The position numbers and the translations under genes are program-made. From the NCBI RefSeq assembly GCF_000346465.2, contig NC_034009.1, positions 15,078,590-15,142,589 of the forward strand: DNA of 64,000 bases. Reading direction: 5' to 3'. Source of the DNA: Prunus persica (lineage: Eukaryota > Streptophyta > Magnoliopsida > Rosales > Rosaceae). Of the stretch, positions 24,282 to 35,450 are shown one piece after another; the stretch's first letter is position 1; each line of letters opens with the position of its first letter. The notes under the pieces are model-generated. The model worked only from the letters and a program-made list of their open reading frames with translations, ran no database searches and was not told the origin of the DNA.

Positions 24282-24361
24282 ATCAGGGAAGGAAGCTGGT
24301 GGGAGCAGACAACAAGCTCAGCAATCAAGGAAGGAAGCTGGTGGGAGCAAACAACAAGCTC
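24282..24361. repeat. Two-copy 43-bp tandem repeat
   Basis: Two adjacent near-identical copies contain gcaatca.ggaaggaagctg, then gtgggagca.acaacaagctc. The minus frame repeats ELVVCSHQLPSLIA twice, which reflects the DNA duplication. I do not regard it as a gene. Confidence 0.8.
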
Positions 24362-24879
24362 CCTAAATGGATGATCAGAGATAGTCTTGCTTCTCGGGCA
24401 TATTGAGTGCTCACTGATAAGAAAAATAAGTAGATATCGCATCACTAGGTATGGAGAAAACTGGATGTCTTCTGCAAAGAAAATTTCGTTAGTAACACAT
24501 TTATACACAAATAAGAGGAATAGGTAGAACCGGTGAATTTCAAATTAACCATAGGAAAATTGCGAGATTCTCGGGGCACTTTTGAAAAAGTAGCTCCGTG
24601 AAATCCACAAAGCAAGATCGGCTTTGATGAAAATAATACTTGAAAACACCGAAAGTGCCGACAAACATTAATGGAGGCCGCGTGAAGTTTTGGAATCTGA
24701 AAAAGAAAAATAGAATATGGGGATCTGAGATAATATTGGGATCCTGAAAACTGTAGCCATATTTCCTCCTATAGATATTGCCTTTGCAAGACTTGATTGG
24801 AGCAACTGCGTTTCAACTCAACTTCCTTCATTTTCTGAAACTTTAGTTTTTCTAAGACTTTCTTCGAAACCTTCTTAAA

Positions 24880-25431
24880 ATGGCTTCCTCTTCTTCCTGC
24901 CCAAATTATTTCAATTTAAATGATGCTCCCACAACTACCAATGATGCCAAAGTTTGGCGTCCATTCTTTGTATCCCAAAATCGTCATCTCACAGTTAATG
25001 ATTCTGTGATGATGAATGATGCTACTGCTGTCATAGTAGCTAGGAATTTCATTATTCCAATGGATGAAATGTTGTTGACATGGAGATCTGAGGAAGAGGC
25101 TATTGATGACTCAATGGCTTTTAGCATTCAGAGTGCTGCTTCTGTTTCTAACATGGCTGATCGTTTGCGTGCTAGAGCAAACGAGGTTGAGAGGCTAACA
25201 GCTGAAAATTCGTCTTTTCAAAGAATGCTTCATGAGTCTCAACAGGAGGTTGAGAAACTTAAAGGAGAGAATAATGCCTTGTTGAAACTGGTGAGTTCGT
25301 ACTCTGTTGATACACTGAGAAGGCTAGACATGCTGCAGGTCTCCAATGAAAGAATTTTGGGAGACCACGAGAGGCTCATGGCTAAGCTTAAGAGGCGTCG
25401 TCCTCTTCCTTTAGAGGCTTCCAGAACATAA
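24880..25431 (+). CDS. Coiled-coil protein encoded antisense inside Copia C
   Basis: A 183-residue intact frame on the plus strand, opposite to the retroelement that contains it. The start ATG sits in an excellent plant context (aaaATGGC). A TATA-like motif lies about 110 bases upstream (ctatagatatt near 24770), and AATAA-like signals follow (about 25505-25515). Residues about 1-80 are polar with a Ser/Asn-rich start. About 85-165 form a strongly predicted coiled coil (VERLTAENSSFQ, EVEKLKGENNALLKLV), ending in a basic patch (AKLKRRRPL). No enzymatic motif is seen and I do not recognise the family. It could be an accessory antisense ORF of a retroelement lineage or a captured host gene fragment. 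Confidence 0.6.
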   Translation: MASSSSCPNYFNLNDAPTTTNDAKVWRPFFVSQNRHLTVNDSVMMNDATAVIVARNFIIPMDEMLLTWRSEEEAIDDSMAFSIQSAASVSNMADRLRARANEVERLTAENSSFQRMLHESQQEVEKLKGENNALLKLVSSYSVDTLRRLDMLQVSNERILGDHERLMAKLKRRRPLPLEASRT

Positions 25432-26465
25432 TGTATTTTTATAGATTTTACAAGGCCTGCACCTTCATTGCAGGTGGAAAAAATCTATCTGTTGTATGTT
25501 CCTGTAATAATAATTGTGCACATTCTTAAACTTGCACCTGTGGTTTTTTACGTCTTTTCAAAATGACGGTTTGGAACCTTGTGCCTTATAGGTTCAAATA
25601 ACCACATTGACTCTCCCAAATTTCATATTTCAACGTATGGGAGTCCGGAACTTTTGGCCTGGGCTAAACACAAAACTCAGAATTTATTCGCCCTTTTTCT
25701 AATGAACATGAAATATGAATTGAGTAAAAGCCACGATAATATCGCAATATATTTGGGTTCATGAGCTTCCGGCCCAGATATAACAAAATATGTGGGGAGC
25801 CTCAATTCATCATTCTCTTATGCCAAAGAAATATGTGGCGTACCACAATTTGCAATAATACCTCAAGGGTTGTTCATTTAATTGTTGGAACTTCAGGTTC
25901 TCAACACTGTTAGATTTTGAACCTCAAGCCAAAATCACATATTCTCATGGTATGGACATTTTTACAATTTTCTGTACATATTTCTGGACTTCAAGCCCTT
26001 ACATAATTGTCTATATCTTGAGGAACTTCTGGCATATCATTTAATTGCTCATCCATGAGTTTAAGAAACTGCAAGTTCCCTTTTGAATAGTGATAGTTTA
26101 CCCAAAATGCATACATCACTATTCATGTATACGACACTATTCATGTGTACAGTACATTTGCCAATACAATTATTTTCATGTGTATGGCACTATTAACCAA
26201 TACGGTACTGGTACATTATTAAGGAACCCCAGGTCCTTATTTACATGTCAGGGATCAAGGACCCTCAAGTCCAATCACATGTTTACAAATATAGTACCGG
26301 AGAGACTGCCAGCTCTCATATTAACATCATCATCAAAGATCTTCAAGTCCTGATGTAATTGTATGATGAGGATCAAGGAACTTCTGGTCCTGATCTGCTT
26401 ACTGTAAAAACTCATCATACAGCACAATTAATCCATAAAATAAATTGCTGATAAATAAATTACTG

Positions 26466-26905
26466 GTATGGACGATAAACCCGCACCATACTTTAAATAA
26501 ATGTAAATGTGCGGTAAAATAAATTCATAAATTAAATTGCTTACTGTATGGACGTTAATCCCACACCATACCTTAAATAAAATTAAATGGGCGGTAAAGT
26601 AAATTCATAAAGTATGAGGGTTAATTCCACATCATACTTTTAAGTAAAAGTAAATTTGCGATAAAGTAAACATGCTTGTATGGGCACTAATTCTGCTCCA
26701 TACATTTAAATAAAAGTAAATGTGCAGTAAAGTAAATTCATAAAGTATGAGGGTTAATTCCACATCATACTTTAATAAAGTAAATGTGCTTGTATGGGCA
26801 CTAATTCTGCTCCATACATTTAAATAAAAGTAAAGGTATGAACGATAAACCCGCACCACCCTTTTAAATAGATACTGTTGTATGGGTAATAAACCTACAC
26901 CATAC
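26466..26905. repeat. Tandem array of small hairpins in the Copia C leader
   Basis: Eight units share a roughly 26-28-base palindromic core: gtatgg...ccatac at 26466-26491, 26546-26571, 26678-26703, 26792-26817 and 26880-26905; agtatga...tcatact at 26611-26638 and 26744-26771; and a degraded one at 26836-26861. Cores are separated by 20-55-base spacers rich in taaataaa.gtaaatgtgcggtaaagtaaa. Units 3-4 and 5-6 form a higher-order duplication. In element orientation the array lies about 0.5-0.9 kb inside the PBS, in the leader region. Confidence 0.8.
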
Positions 26906-27392
26906 AGTAAATAAAATAAATGTGGGAATAAAAACCACCACTAAAAATATAAAAAGTGAAACCGTCCGTTAAAGCTAATAATAAAATTACTATATATATA
27001 TATATGAATATAATATATTAGTATGGTCAGAAGACCTTAGGCAATAATTCTAAAAGTTGCAGGAAGCTTTCCAACCCCTTTTTTTTTTTTTTTTCGTTGG
27101 AATCTTATTAACACCATGATTCATTAGTTTGAAAGCTAGACAAATTATGTTGGCTTTTCTTCTTTTCACTTGCAAACTTCACTAGCTTTGGATGTTAGTA
27201 TGAGTATTAAATTGTGTAGAGAAATAATAAAATAATAGAAAAAGTAAGAGGCAGGGAGCTTATCCTTCTAGTTGGTTTGCTCGTATATCTCTCTAGCAGA
27301 CCACAGCTCCTCTACTACTTTTCTTCCTTACATCAACATAATGGTTAGTAGTATAGATAATAGTACAACACAAAAATTATACCTGAGAGCTT

Positions 27393-27407
27393 CTCGTGCT
27401 GATAACG
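27393..27407 (-). other. Copia C primer-binding site-like sequence
   Basis: On the minus strand the LTR is followed at once by CGTTATCAGCACGAG. The ATCAGCACGA core is a variant I recall from plant Copia elements rather than the standard TGGTATCAGAGC. The tRNA is not assigned. Confidence 0.5.
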
Positions 27408-27841
27408 TGCTGTAAAATAACTGGGATATGTGCGAATATTGAGTTGCACGTAAAGTAGATGAGACACAGTATTTAACGAGGTTCGGCTATGCCTACGTCC
27501 CCGGAGAGCAGCAGTAGTAACTTTTCCACTATGTAAAATAATAGGGCTACAACTTTAGTGTTTACAATATGTATGGCTCACTCAATTTTCTCTCTTGGAG
27601 AATTTCTCTCTTGCTCTCTTTCCTCTCAACTCATTCACCCTCTTTCTTCCTTCTCTTCCTCTTCTCTATGCTCACACTTCTCTTGATGGAGGTATCTATT
27701 TATAGGCCTAAGACATTGGTGGTTCACCTCACAATATAATTGGTAGACAACATCATTAATATTCTTCAATCAATTGGGTAGTGGTTTGGTTTGGTGGGTG
27801 TGAGTTGGCTATGTGGGCTTCACCTATTCTTCTTTACAACA
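27408..27841 (-). repeat. Copia C right LTR (5' LTR of the element)
   Basis: Nearly identical to the left LTR: about four substitutions by eye over 434 bases plus the 14-bp length difference. This implies a recent insertion. Confidence 0.88.
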
Positions 27842-30800
27842 AAATCATAAAATGTTTTGGAATTTGGAATTTTTTAAGTTAAAATGTTCAGAAAATTAAA
27901 TCACGAATGTTGAAACAAAAATAATGTTAAGAGAAATTAACGAAAAAAAATTTGGGGTTAACCATTCTTAAACAATTTTAAAAATTGCGGACTCAAATTA
28001 TGAGTCTGCATGGCTAGAGAAAAAAAATAGTTTGAGTCTCGGCAATACATGAATAGTTATTTTTTGGAGGGTGAAAATTTGAGTTTAGCCCTAACATGAT
28101 TGGAGATGGTCTTAGAGCATATACAATCATGCTCTCTATTTTTTAGTTAAAATTTAGTTTAAAACATAAAAAAGTTAATTTTTAATTCAATATAATTGGT
28201 CCATTTCTATTTAAAAAAATAGTTAGCATTCATTAAAACTTTAAAATATGTATGTTCACCCGTTTTAGATTTGTTCCTGTGATTGTAGGGTAAAGTTCCC
28301 CATTGTCTTGAAAACCATTTGTGGTCAACAAGTCAACTTTCTTTCATGTATGAGCGTGTCACTGCTAGCAATAAAAATCTTAGCAGACTTCTTTAAAAAT
28401 GGATAATTTGCGCCCCAAGTTACTGATTTCTAAACAAGCGATTGTGAATTTATGTGAGGAATATCTCCTAAGTAAGTTCTTTTCTTGCCTCAGACTGGTG
28501 ATAACTTCACAATTTTTCACAATACAAGACTGATAGTTCTAGCCAGAATGAATGATAAGAAAGTGAACTGTTTTCAAGCAGAACTGCCTTTACAAAGCTC
28601 AAAAGGAAAGACCAACTCTAAAAAAAATAAGAAGAGCGTTGGACTTCAATTTCTGTCTGGATAGATGTTTCTGATCTGGGTTGGACTAGGTATGTATGTG
28701 CTGGATTAGACTATCAACAAATTCAACTATCCAGCTTCAGTTGTAAATCGATACCAACGTTCGAGTTTGGCAAAGCTTTAATCTTTCAAGCCCTGGAAGC
28801 CTTTTTGAACGGGCAAAAGTGGCTGGATTTGATGATTACTGAGCTGGAACTGCACTATAGTACCTGTTCTGCTTGATCAGGGCTCTCCATAAATTTGTTG
28901 AGGTTTTCATATTTGTAAAAATCCGGACTCTGCTTGATTTGGGCTATGCTGAACCAAATTTGTAACGAAAGAAATCACACTTTATATGACTATTTCTCTG
29001 AACGAACAAAAATTAGAGATTCTGAATTAATAGCTGACTTATTTCTTGTGGCTCAATGAGCTTTGGTTGCTTTAGTGTTTCGAAGGCTTTTGAGATCAAG
29101 TGATCATTTTGAGTTTTTGTTTTTTGATTGGTTTTTTGGCTATCCTTTGATTTGTTCACCTCCTCTCATATTTATAGAAAATGCTGGAGTGGTATCTCCT
29201 ATATTTTTAATAATGGGCGGCAGATTTTCTAAAAGCAAGATCTTTTATTTTTAAATGTCAAGAAAAATGGGATTTTTATCTACTCTGTCAAAGAGCTATC
29301 AACAGTCAGTTCTTATGGTTATTACTTCTCTATTTTTTGAAAGAAAACCTATTCCTTTTTAACTTTTAACTGCTTTTTATAAGAGTTCAATCTGCCGTGA
29401 TGGTTAGTTTGCTTTTCCTGATGAACAACTCCCTGCTCCATACTTATCTCTTTAGAAAATGTAGTCGGCTTATCCCTTGAAAATGATTCCTGTTTCGATG
29501 CAGAATTTCTTTTGTATATAGAATGGGATTTTGATCTTCTTTCTTGACTGTAAAGACTGGAGAAATCTTCATGTTAAGACCTGCCTTCATTAATTCCCTA
29601 TCCACTCTCTTGTGATAGTTGAAATTGTTGACTTTTCAAAGTCAGTTAGTCACGTGGGTTTTCTGAGAATAGACTTTCCAAAAAGAATCTGCTGACTTGC
29701 ACTTTTGGGTTTGAGATCAAATTGTGAGATTTTATAGAAAAATCTGGCTGGGCTTCTTTGTGATCCAAGGCTGAGTGCATCAATTTTGAATTGCCCAAAG
29801 TGGTAATTTTGACCTTTTTTCACGCTTGGATAGAGAAGTGGCAGTTTTGATAAAACTGATTTGGGTTTCTTCAATTTTGAGCTATTCTCTATTTTCACTC
29901 AATCATGCCAAGCCCATCTTGAGTTTTGGGACTGTGGATTGAGCAAATCACATGCACTGGGCCTTCTTCCAATCTTGGGTCTATTTGGTAGCCTAAAAAA
30001 TCTGACTTGGGCTTGGGCTCTCTTGATTTTGGGCACTTGATTTCAATCAAACGAAAAGTCCAAACTGCTTGGATCCTGAAATTGCTTTGTCGTTCTGGGC
30101 CTCCAGCGTTGGGCTAGGCGAGCAGAATTTTGGCCCAAACAATGTATAAAAAAATGCAACATTAAATTATAGGGAGCTACTAGGAGTCATTTCACTATCC
30201 TCCTATTTATGAGCTCCTAGAGGTCTCCCTATTTAAAGGAGGTGGACAGGGAGCACGATTGGAGTTGTATTTTTTCAATTCCTCTCTAAAATTTCTAAGA
30301 AAGTGATTTAGGGGAACCCATAAGGTGCTCCCTAGTATGTGAACATGACAAGAATAATGGATAATATAGAACTCCACCTTGACGTTTCTTGATCGTGGAT
30401 GATATATATTAAAACGTGAATCCATAAGGTGCATGTTACGCAACATATTCTCCATGAAGCTAACTTTGTGACAGATGCATTGGCAGCTATAGAGCATTAC
30501 CAACTACTTGCTTGTCTATATTTTCAAATTCAGTGACTTAATGTAAGATTTTGTACGATCTTAGGGATTCGTTGTGATTCTTTTTTGTGTATGTTTCTTT
30601 TGTTTTTTGTTTTTAAAATTAAAAATACTGCTGTCTGATTTAGATATGTTTCAATTGTCAAAATTTAGACAATAGCTAGTGCGTACAAATTAAAGAATCG
30701 CATCTAAGCTTTTTATTATATATATATTTTTCTCAAATACATTTAAGAATTCATTTCGAAGCAAATGGGGGTTCTCATTCTTCAGGATCACTTAGCATAA

Positions 30801-30940
30801 ATGGCAATTGACATTTTGAACCAAATGAATTCGCTTACGTGATGCTGCCGATGATCCCCATATACTTTTTTTCTTGAGCAGCCTTGACATGCATTAGAAT
30901 TTAGAATTTAGATCGATAAATGCCCAAAAGTATATGCAAT
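27842..30940. other. Intergenic, unclassified repeats only
   Basis: No gene recognised. A Tourist-like motif (ttagagcatatacaatc) lies near 28112. The block 28380-30140 is less AT-rich, ends in TGGGC-rich sequence and may be an old LTR, but it has no paired copy, PBS or coding domain here. Short frames (for example 29063-29254) lack motifs. Confidence 0.45.
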
Positions 30941-30947
30941 AATTAAT

Positions 30948-31160
30948 TAAGAGCATCTGCAATGGCTAGGATCAATGCAATTTTATTGCATGAAATTGAA
31001 CTAAAATAGTAAAATTTCACTTGCAATAGTGTGATGAACCCTCTATTGTGGCCAACTATGGGACCCACATGCTAATAAAAAATACAACAATTAATGCATT
31101 ATGTTGTTAAGAGCATCCACAATGGTTGTTCAATAGTTCAATGCAATAGAAAAAATACAT
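30948..31160. mobile_element. Tourist-like MITE fragments
   Basis: Two copies of a MITE end-like sequence, ttaagagcatc.gcaatgg near 30948 and ttaagagcatccacaatgg near 31109, are each preceded by TTA and followed by short palindromic sequence. Complete paired ends could not be resolved. Confidence 0.4.
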
Positions 31161-31317
31161 AAATTAATATATATATTTCAAATATATTTAAAAATTGTCC
31201 CTTTTTAAAGATCTCTTTGAGAATATTTCAGTGGCACAACTTTTTACTGTTATTAAATGTATCCCTTTCGTTTTATTTGAGTGTGTAAAAAAAAATATAA
31301 GTAAATATAACTGGGGA

Positions 31318-31575
31318 GATTCACTATTATACCCAATATAGGAGCAAAAATTATTATTATTATTTTTTAAAACCCTATATGAAATAGACTTTAGAAATAC
31401 ATCCAAAGCCTATTTACAACATAACAAAAAGGCTTAACTTCTTTTCAATTACAAAACTGCCATTGATTTCTTAAAACAAACCCAACCCCAAAACCTCATA
31501 AAAAAGCCCAAAACACTCAATAGGGATCAAAGTAATTTAATAATCAAAATTAAATTCAATAGAGCCAGCTGTCAT
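31318..31575. repeat. Dispersed direct repeat, copy 1
   Basis: It shares roughly 75-80% identity with 33124-33365. Common blocks include tatgaaatagactttagaaa, acaaaactgccat and gcatcaaagtaatttaat/gatcaaagtaatttaat. Non-coding; family unknown. Confidence 0.7.
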
Positions 31576-32600
31576 TTTTTGGGGTTTGTTTATAAAAATT
31601 AAATTGTGTAGGGTTTATCTATATTATTAGTGCTAAGAATGGATTTATAGAAATTAAAGGCACAAGGAATGTTAACCGGGTCTAGCCCAATAAAAAAGAG
31701 CATTTACTTGCATGCAGACCAGTGATCTCATCTCAAGTATAAATCCTCATAACACTTTGGTCCGTTGTGTGCAAGTGAGAAATTCTCAATCCCTTATAGT
31801 TTAGATTATTACTTGTATTAAAAAAAAAAAATCAAATAAAAAAATGAAATCACCCATTTGTCCCCCATATCCAAAAAAAAATAGATATTATAGAATCCAT
31901 GTCTACGCATTTTAGGTAATATCAATGGTATCATTTTATTTTTTTTCTGTTTTGATTTTGCTTTCCAAGCTGCAAGGGGAATGATGGTTTTTGCGCAGTT
32001 GCATCTGGTTCTTTTGGCATAAATTTTTGCCCTATATGTGCCAATGAGGTCATGTCACATTTTCAACTGCCGTTCATTGGTTTGGTATCATTTTCCTACC
32101 AACAGTAGTTTAGGGAATTCAATGTCTTAAAGATACCAAAAGAATATAACACATTGTGAGAATAAAAGGGTACAAGAAAATTCGTGTAGGATTCCTTTCC
32201 CATTTTTGTAGCAGCCATGCAATGCATTTCTAACATGAAATTAACCACATCTTCTTTCCCATATGCTCCGCGTTGGTGGCAGATGTCTTTCTGCATTTAA
32301 GTTATATTTTGAACATGTTTAATTGTAGCAGTTGGGTTGTCGATATTGTCTTCAACTTAAACATCACAAATTTTATGTTGATATTTATTTTAAAAAAATC
32401 CCAATGAAAAAATATATATATTCCACTTGATAAACTAAATGTTAGAGAAAAAATTGTATTCGATCTACAAAATTCCTAGCTTCTCAAAATTTGATATATG
32501 ACAGAAATACCAAGAGCATATGCATTGAGTAAGTGTTGGGGTTGTATGGCTTAGTAGAAGGCATAGATGGGGATAAGTATATAATCTCACATCAAAGATG
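31576..32600. other. Intergenic between the direct repeats, nothing recognised
   Basis: AT-rich DNA with no gene. It could be the interior of an element if the flanking direct repeats are LTRs, but it shows no PBS or coding domain. Confidence 0.4.
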
Positions 32601-32612
32601 TATTACAATAAT

Positions 32613-32797
32613 ACAGTCTCGATTTCTTAGACTACAGGAGTTCAAGAGATTTGTGGTCACTCACCGTTGGATGTAAATTCAATGGTTCACTTATTCTTGC
32701 ACTCCTTTTAAGAAACTTTTTTGAATCGTTAAATTAACATCCAACGATGGGTAACCACAATCTCTTGGACCCCTGTGGTCCAAAAGATCGAGGCTGT
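32613..32797. mobile_element. hAT-type MITE, 185 bp
   Basis: The two halves are near-complete inverted repeats (ACAGTCTCGAT...ATCGAGGCTGT; inner arms 'accgttggatgt' and 'acatccaacgatggg'). A perfect 8-bp duplication ACAATAAT flanks it (32605-32612 and 32798-32805), the hAT signature. Confidence 0.85.
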
Positions 32798-33123
32798 ACA
32801 ATAATAAACGACTTAAAAGTAGGTGATTTGCTATGGCACCAAGGCCTATTTAAGTAATTAAGTTTAAGATAATATCGGTGCAATCTTAGACTTAATAGTA
32901 AATCCCAGCGTGTCCGTTACACAACAAAAAGAATTGGGAATATTCATGACGTCAGGTTGGTTATTTGTCACTGGGCTCCCAACACTTGTGTCCACACCAA
33001 TATTGGCCTGTCTGCGTTAGCTACAATGAAAACAACTTGTTCCATTTGCCAACTTTCCCAAGCAAATTTCCCACTAGTATCAACCAGGTGGACACCAAAA
33101 CTCTCTCTGAGTATCCACGAGAT

Positions 33124-33365
33124 GATTCATTATTATATTCAATATAGCAACTCAAATTAAAAAAAAAACCTTTTATGAAATAGACTTTAGAAACACACCT
33201 AAAGCTCATTTACAATATAACAAAGAGACTTTTAACTTTTTTTAAATTACAAAACTGCCATTTATATCTTAAAACAAGCCCAACCCTAAAACTACATAAA
33301 AAAACCCAAAACACTTAATAGGGCATCAAAGTAATTTAATTCAAAATTAAATTCAATAGGGACAA
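33124..33365. repeat. Dispersed direct repeat, copy 2
   Basis: Second copy of the 31318-31575 repeat, same orientation, 1.5 kb downstream and shortly before the transporter gene. Confidence 0.7.
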
Positions 33366-33613
33366 TAGGGACAAATTTCATTTTGTCATAAATATACCCA
33401 CTCGTTTTCTTCTAGATTTGCAAGATTGCAAAAGTATCAATTTATCTAACACAAAATTCTGTCAAATAGTAGTGAGTAGCACTACAGGAATATTGGCTTT
33501 GTTTAGGTATAAATATATTGTTGAAGCAAGGTTCACCAAGTATCTCTTAGGAAGCTTTTATTTGGCTTATAGAGTATCCTCATTTTCCATATTAAGCTAT
33601 CTTGTACCTGAAC

Positions 33614-35450
33614 ATGTGGAACACCATTGGAAAATCATTGTGGCTTAAATCAAACTGCCTCTCACACCAAAATCAAGTTGCTAGTGACTCGGTGCATCGT
33701 GGGAACTTGGCTTTGCAGCAGCTGAGCTGCAATGCTTGTCTGGAGGAAAACAAAGCGTGTAAGTGTGATCAAAGCTTTGAGAGCTGCAAGAGAGTCTCGG
33801 GTGTTGATGAGCACCATTCAGAGGGCAACAATTCTTTTACTCATTCTGTGATCAACATGACTGGGATGCTCATAGGTAATTTTTTCAAACACTTGAGTAC
33901 TAGTTTGTTTGATTCAAAAAATATTTAGTGTCTTTATCATTTGTATTACATGTGCATTTGTATATGTATGTGTGTGCGCATGCGTTGCCAGATTGTGAAT
34001 CTGAGAACCACGTTTAAAGCAGTATAGATTTACAGTCCAGCTATATACAGAAAAACATCAATCTCTATTTACAGTTTACATGACTCAGAAAAAATTGTAA
34101 GTAATTGATTTTTGCATATGTATGATGCTGCAGGTTTGGGGCAGTTATCAACTCCATATGCTTTAGAAACTGGGGGGTGGTCTTCTGCATTCTTAATGAT
34201 AGGACTTGGGGTAATATGTGCATATTGTTCTCATATACTTGGAAAATGCCTTGACAAAAATCCCAAGTCAAGAAGCTACACAGATATTGGACAGCAGGCA
34301 TTTGGAACCAAAGGAAAACTTATAGCAGCAACCTTGATTTACATGGAGATCTTCATGGCCCTTGTATCCTACACCATCTCATTGCATGACAACCTAAACA
34401 CAGTGTTCTCGGGGACACAATTTAAGGTGTCATGGGCCAAGTTATCAAAATCTCAGCTCTTAACCTTGATGGCAGTCTTGGTAGCTCTGCCTAGTCTGTG
34501 GTTGAGAGATCTCTCTTCTATATCTTTCCTTTCATTCGGAGGTCTTCTCATGTCGCTTGTCATTTTCACATCAGTGGCATGCACCGGCATTTTCGGAGGG
34601 GTGAAAGCTAACCACACCATACCAGCCCTCCGGCTTCATAATATTCCAGCAATATCTGGCCTTTATATCTTCAGCTATGCAGGACATATCGTTTTCCCCA
34701 ATTTATACAAGGCCATGAAAGATCCATCCAAGTTCACCAAGGTACTTTTCATCTCTCAAATTATAATAACTAATGAAACATGTGAGTGCTGATCATTGGA
34801 TTTTGTTCTACAATTGGTGACCATGGAATTTTATGAACATGTGCTCCAAACAAAACCAATTTGTTTTCTGTGTTATTAACTTTGTTTTTCTGGTTTAAAA
34901 ATTTCTGCAGGTATCTATAGTGAGCTTCACTTTAGCGACGATACTTTACGCGACCCTAGCCTTCATGGGAGCCAAGTTGTTTGGTCCCCAAGTGAATCCT
35001 CAAATCACTCTAAGCATGCCTCCACATCTTATAGTGACAAAAATTGCATTGTGGGCAACTGTGGTGACACCAATGACCAAATATGCTCTGGAATTTGCAC
35101 CAATGGCCATCCAGCTTGAGCACAACCTTCCTCATTCTATGAGCTCCAGAACAAAGCTGATCATCAGGGGTACTGTGGGTTCAGTTCTACTTCTGGTGAT
35201 TCTAGCATTGGCTCTCTCTGTCCCATATTTTGAGTATGTTCTCAGCCTCACAGGATCCCTTGTAAGTATTGGCATTTGTGTCATTTTCCCTTGTGCCTTC
35301 TACCTCAAGATCTGTTGGGGTCAGATTTCAAGGCCTCTCCTGCTCCTTAACTTCACTCTCATTGCATTTGGCTTACTTCTGGGAGTAGTTGGAACCATTT
35401 CCTCATCAAAGTTGCTCATAAAAAACCTCAACAGAGCTCACTCAGGCTGA
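33614..35450 (+). CDS. AVT1-type vacuolar amino acid transporter
   Basis: A transporter of the AAAP/AVT1 family; relatives in yeast and plants move neutral amino acids across the tonoplast by proton exchange. Three exons: 33614-33875, 34134-34741 and 34911-35450, with GT-AG introns that preserve frame, giving 469 residues. The hydrophilic N-terminus (about 75 residues, Cys-rich middle NACLEENKACKC) precedes the first membrane segment at NSFTHSVINMTGMLIG. The family's glycine-rich entry GLGQLSTPYALETGGW follows, then about ten further hydrophobic segments, including SYAGHIVFPNLYKAMKDP and LVSIGICVIFPCAFYLKICW. The first in-frame ATG at 33614 (MWNTIGKSLW) is taken as the start. AVT1H is my best subgroup guess, not proven. 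Confidence 0.92.

Larger units (their letters stand above)
21779..27841 (-). mobile_element. Non-autonomous Copia-type LTR retrotransposon (Copia C)
   Basis: Two LTRs in direct orientation (21779-22226 and 27408-27841) enclose 5.2 kb. Orientation is minus: beside the left LTR is a purine tract when complemented (CCAAGGGGGAG then TGTTG), and beside the right LTR is CGTTATCAGCACGAG, a PBS-like sequence. The likely TSD is ACATC (21774-21778) against AAATC (27842-27846), four of five matching. I see no gag, protease, integrase or RT. The 3' leader-like part near 22227-22450 resembles the conserved tail of plant Copia elements. The interior holds an antisense coiled-coil ORF and several tandem repeats. 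Confidence 0.85.

Noticed and set aside
26466..26905. Regular palindromic repeats that look like a CRISPR array
   Set aside because: This is a plant nuclear retroelement. Spacers are themselves related to each other and there are no cas genes; it is a tandem hairpin repeat.
28380..30140. A further LTR element
   Set aside because: The composition is suggestive, but no paired LTR, PBS, PPT or coding domain was found in the window.
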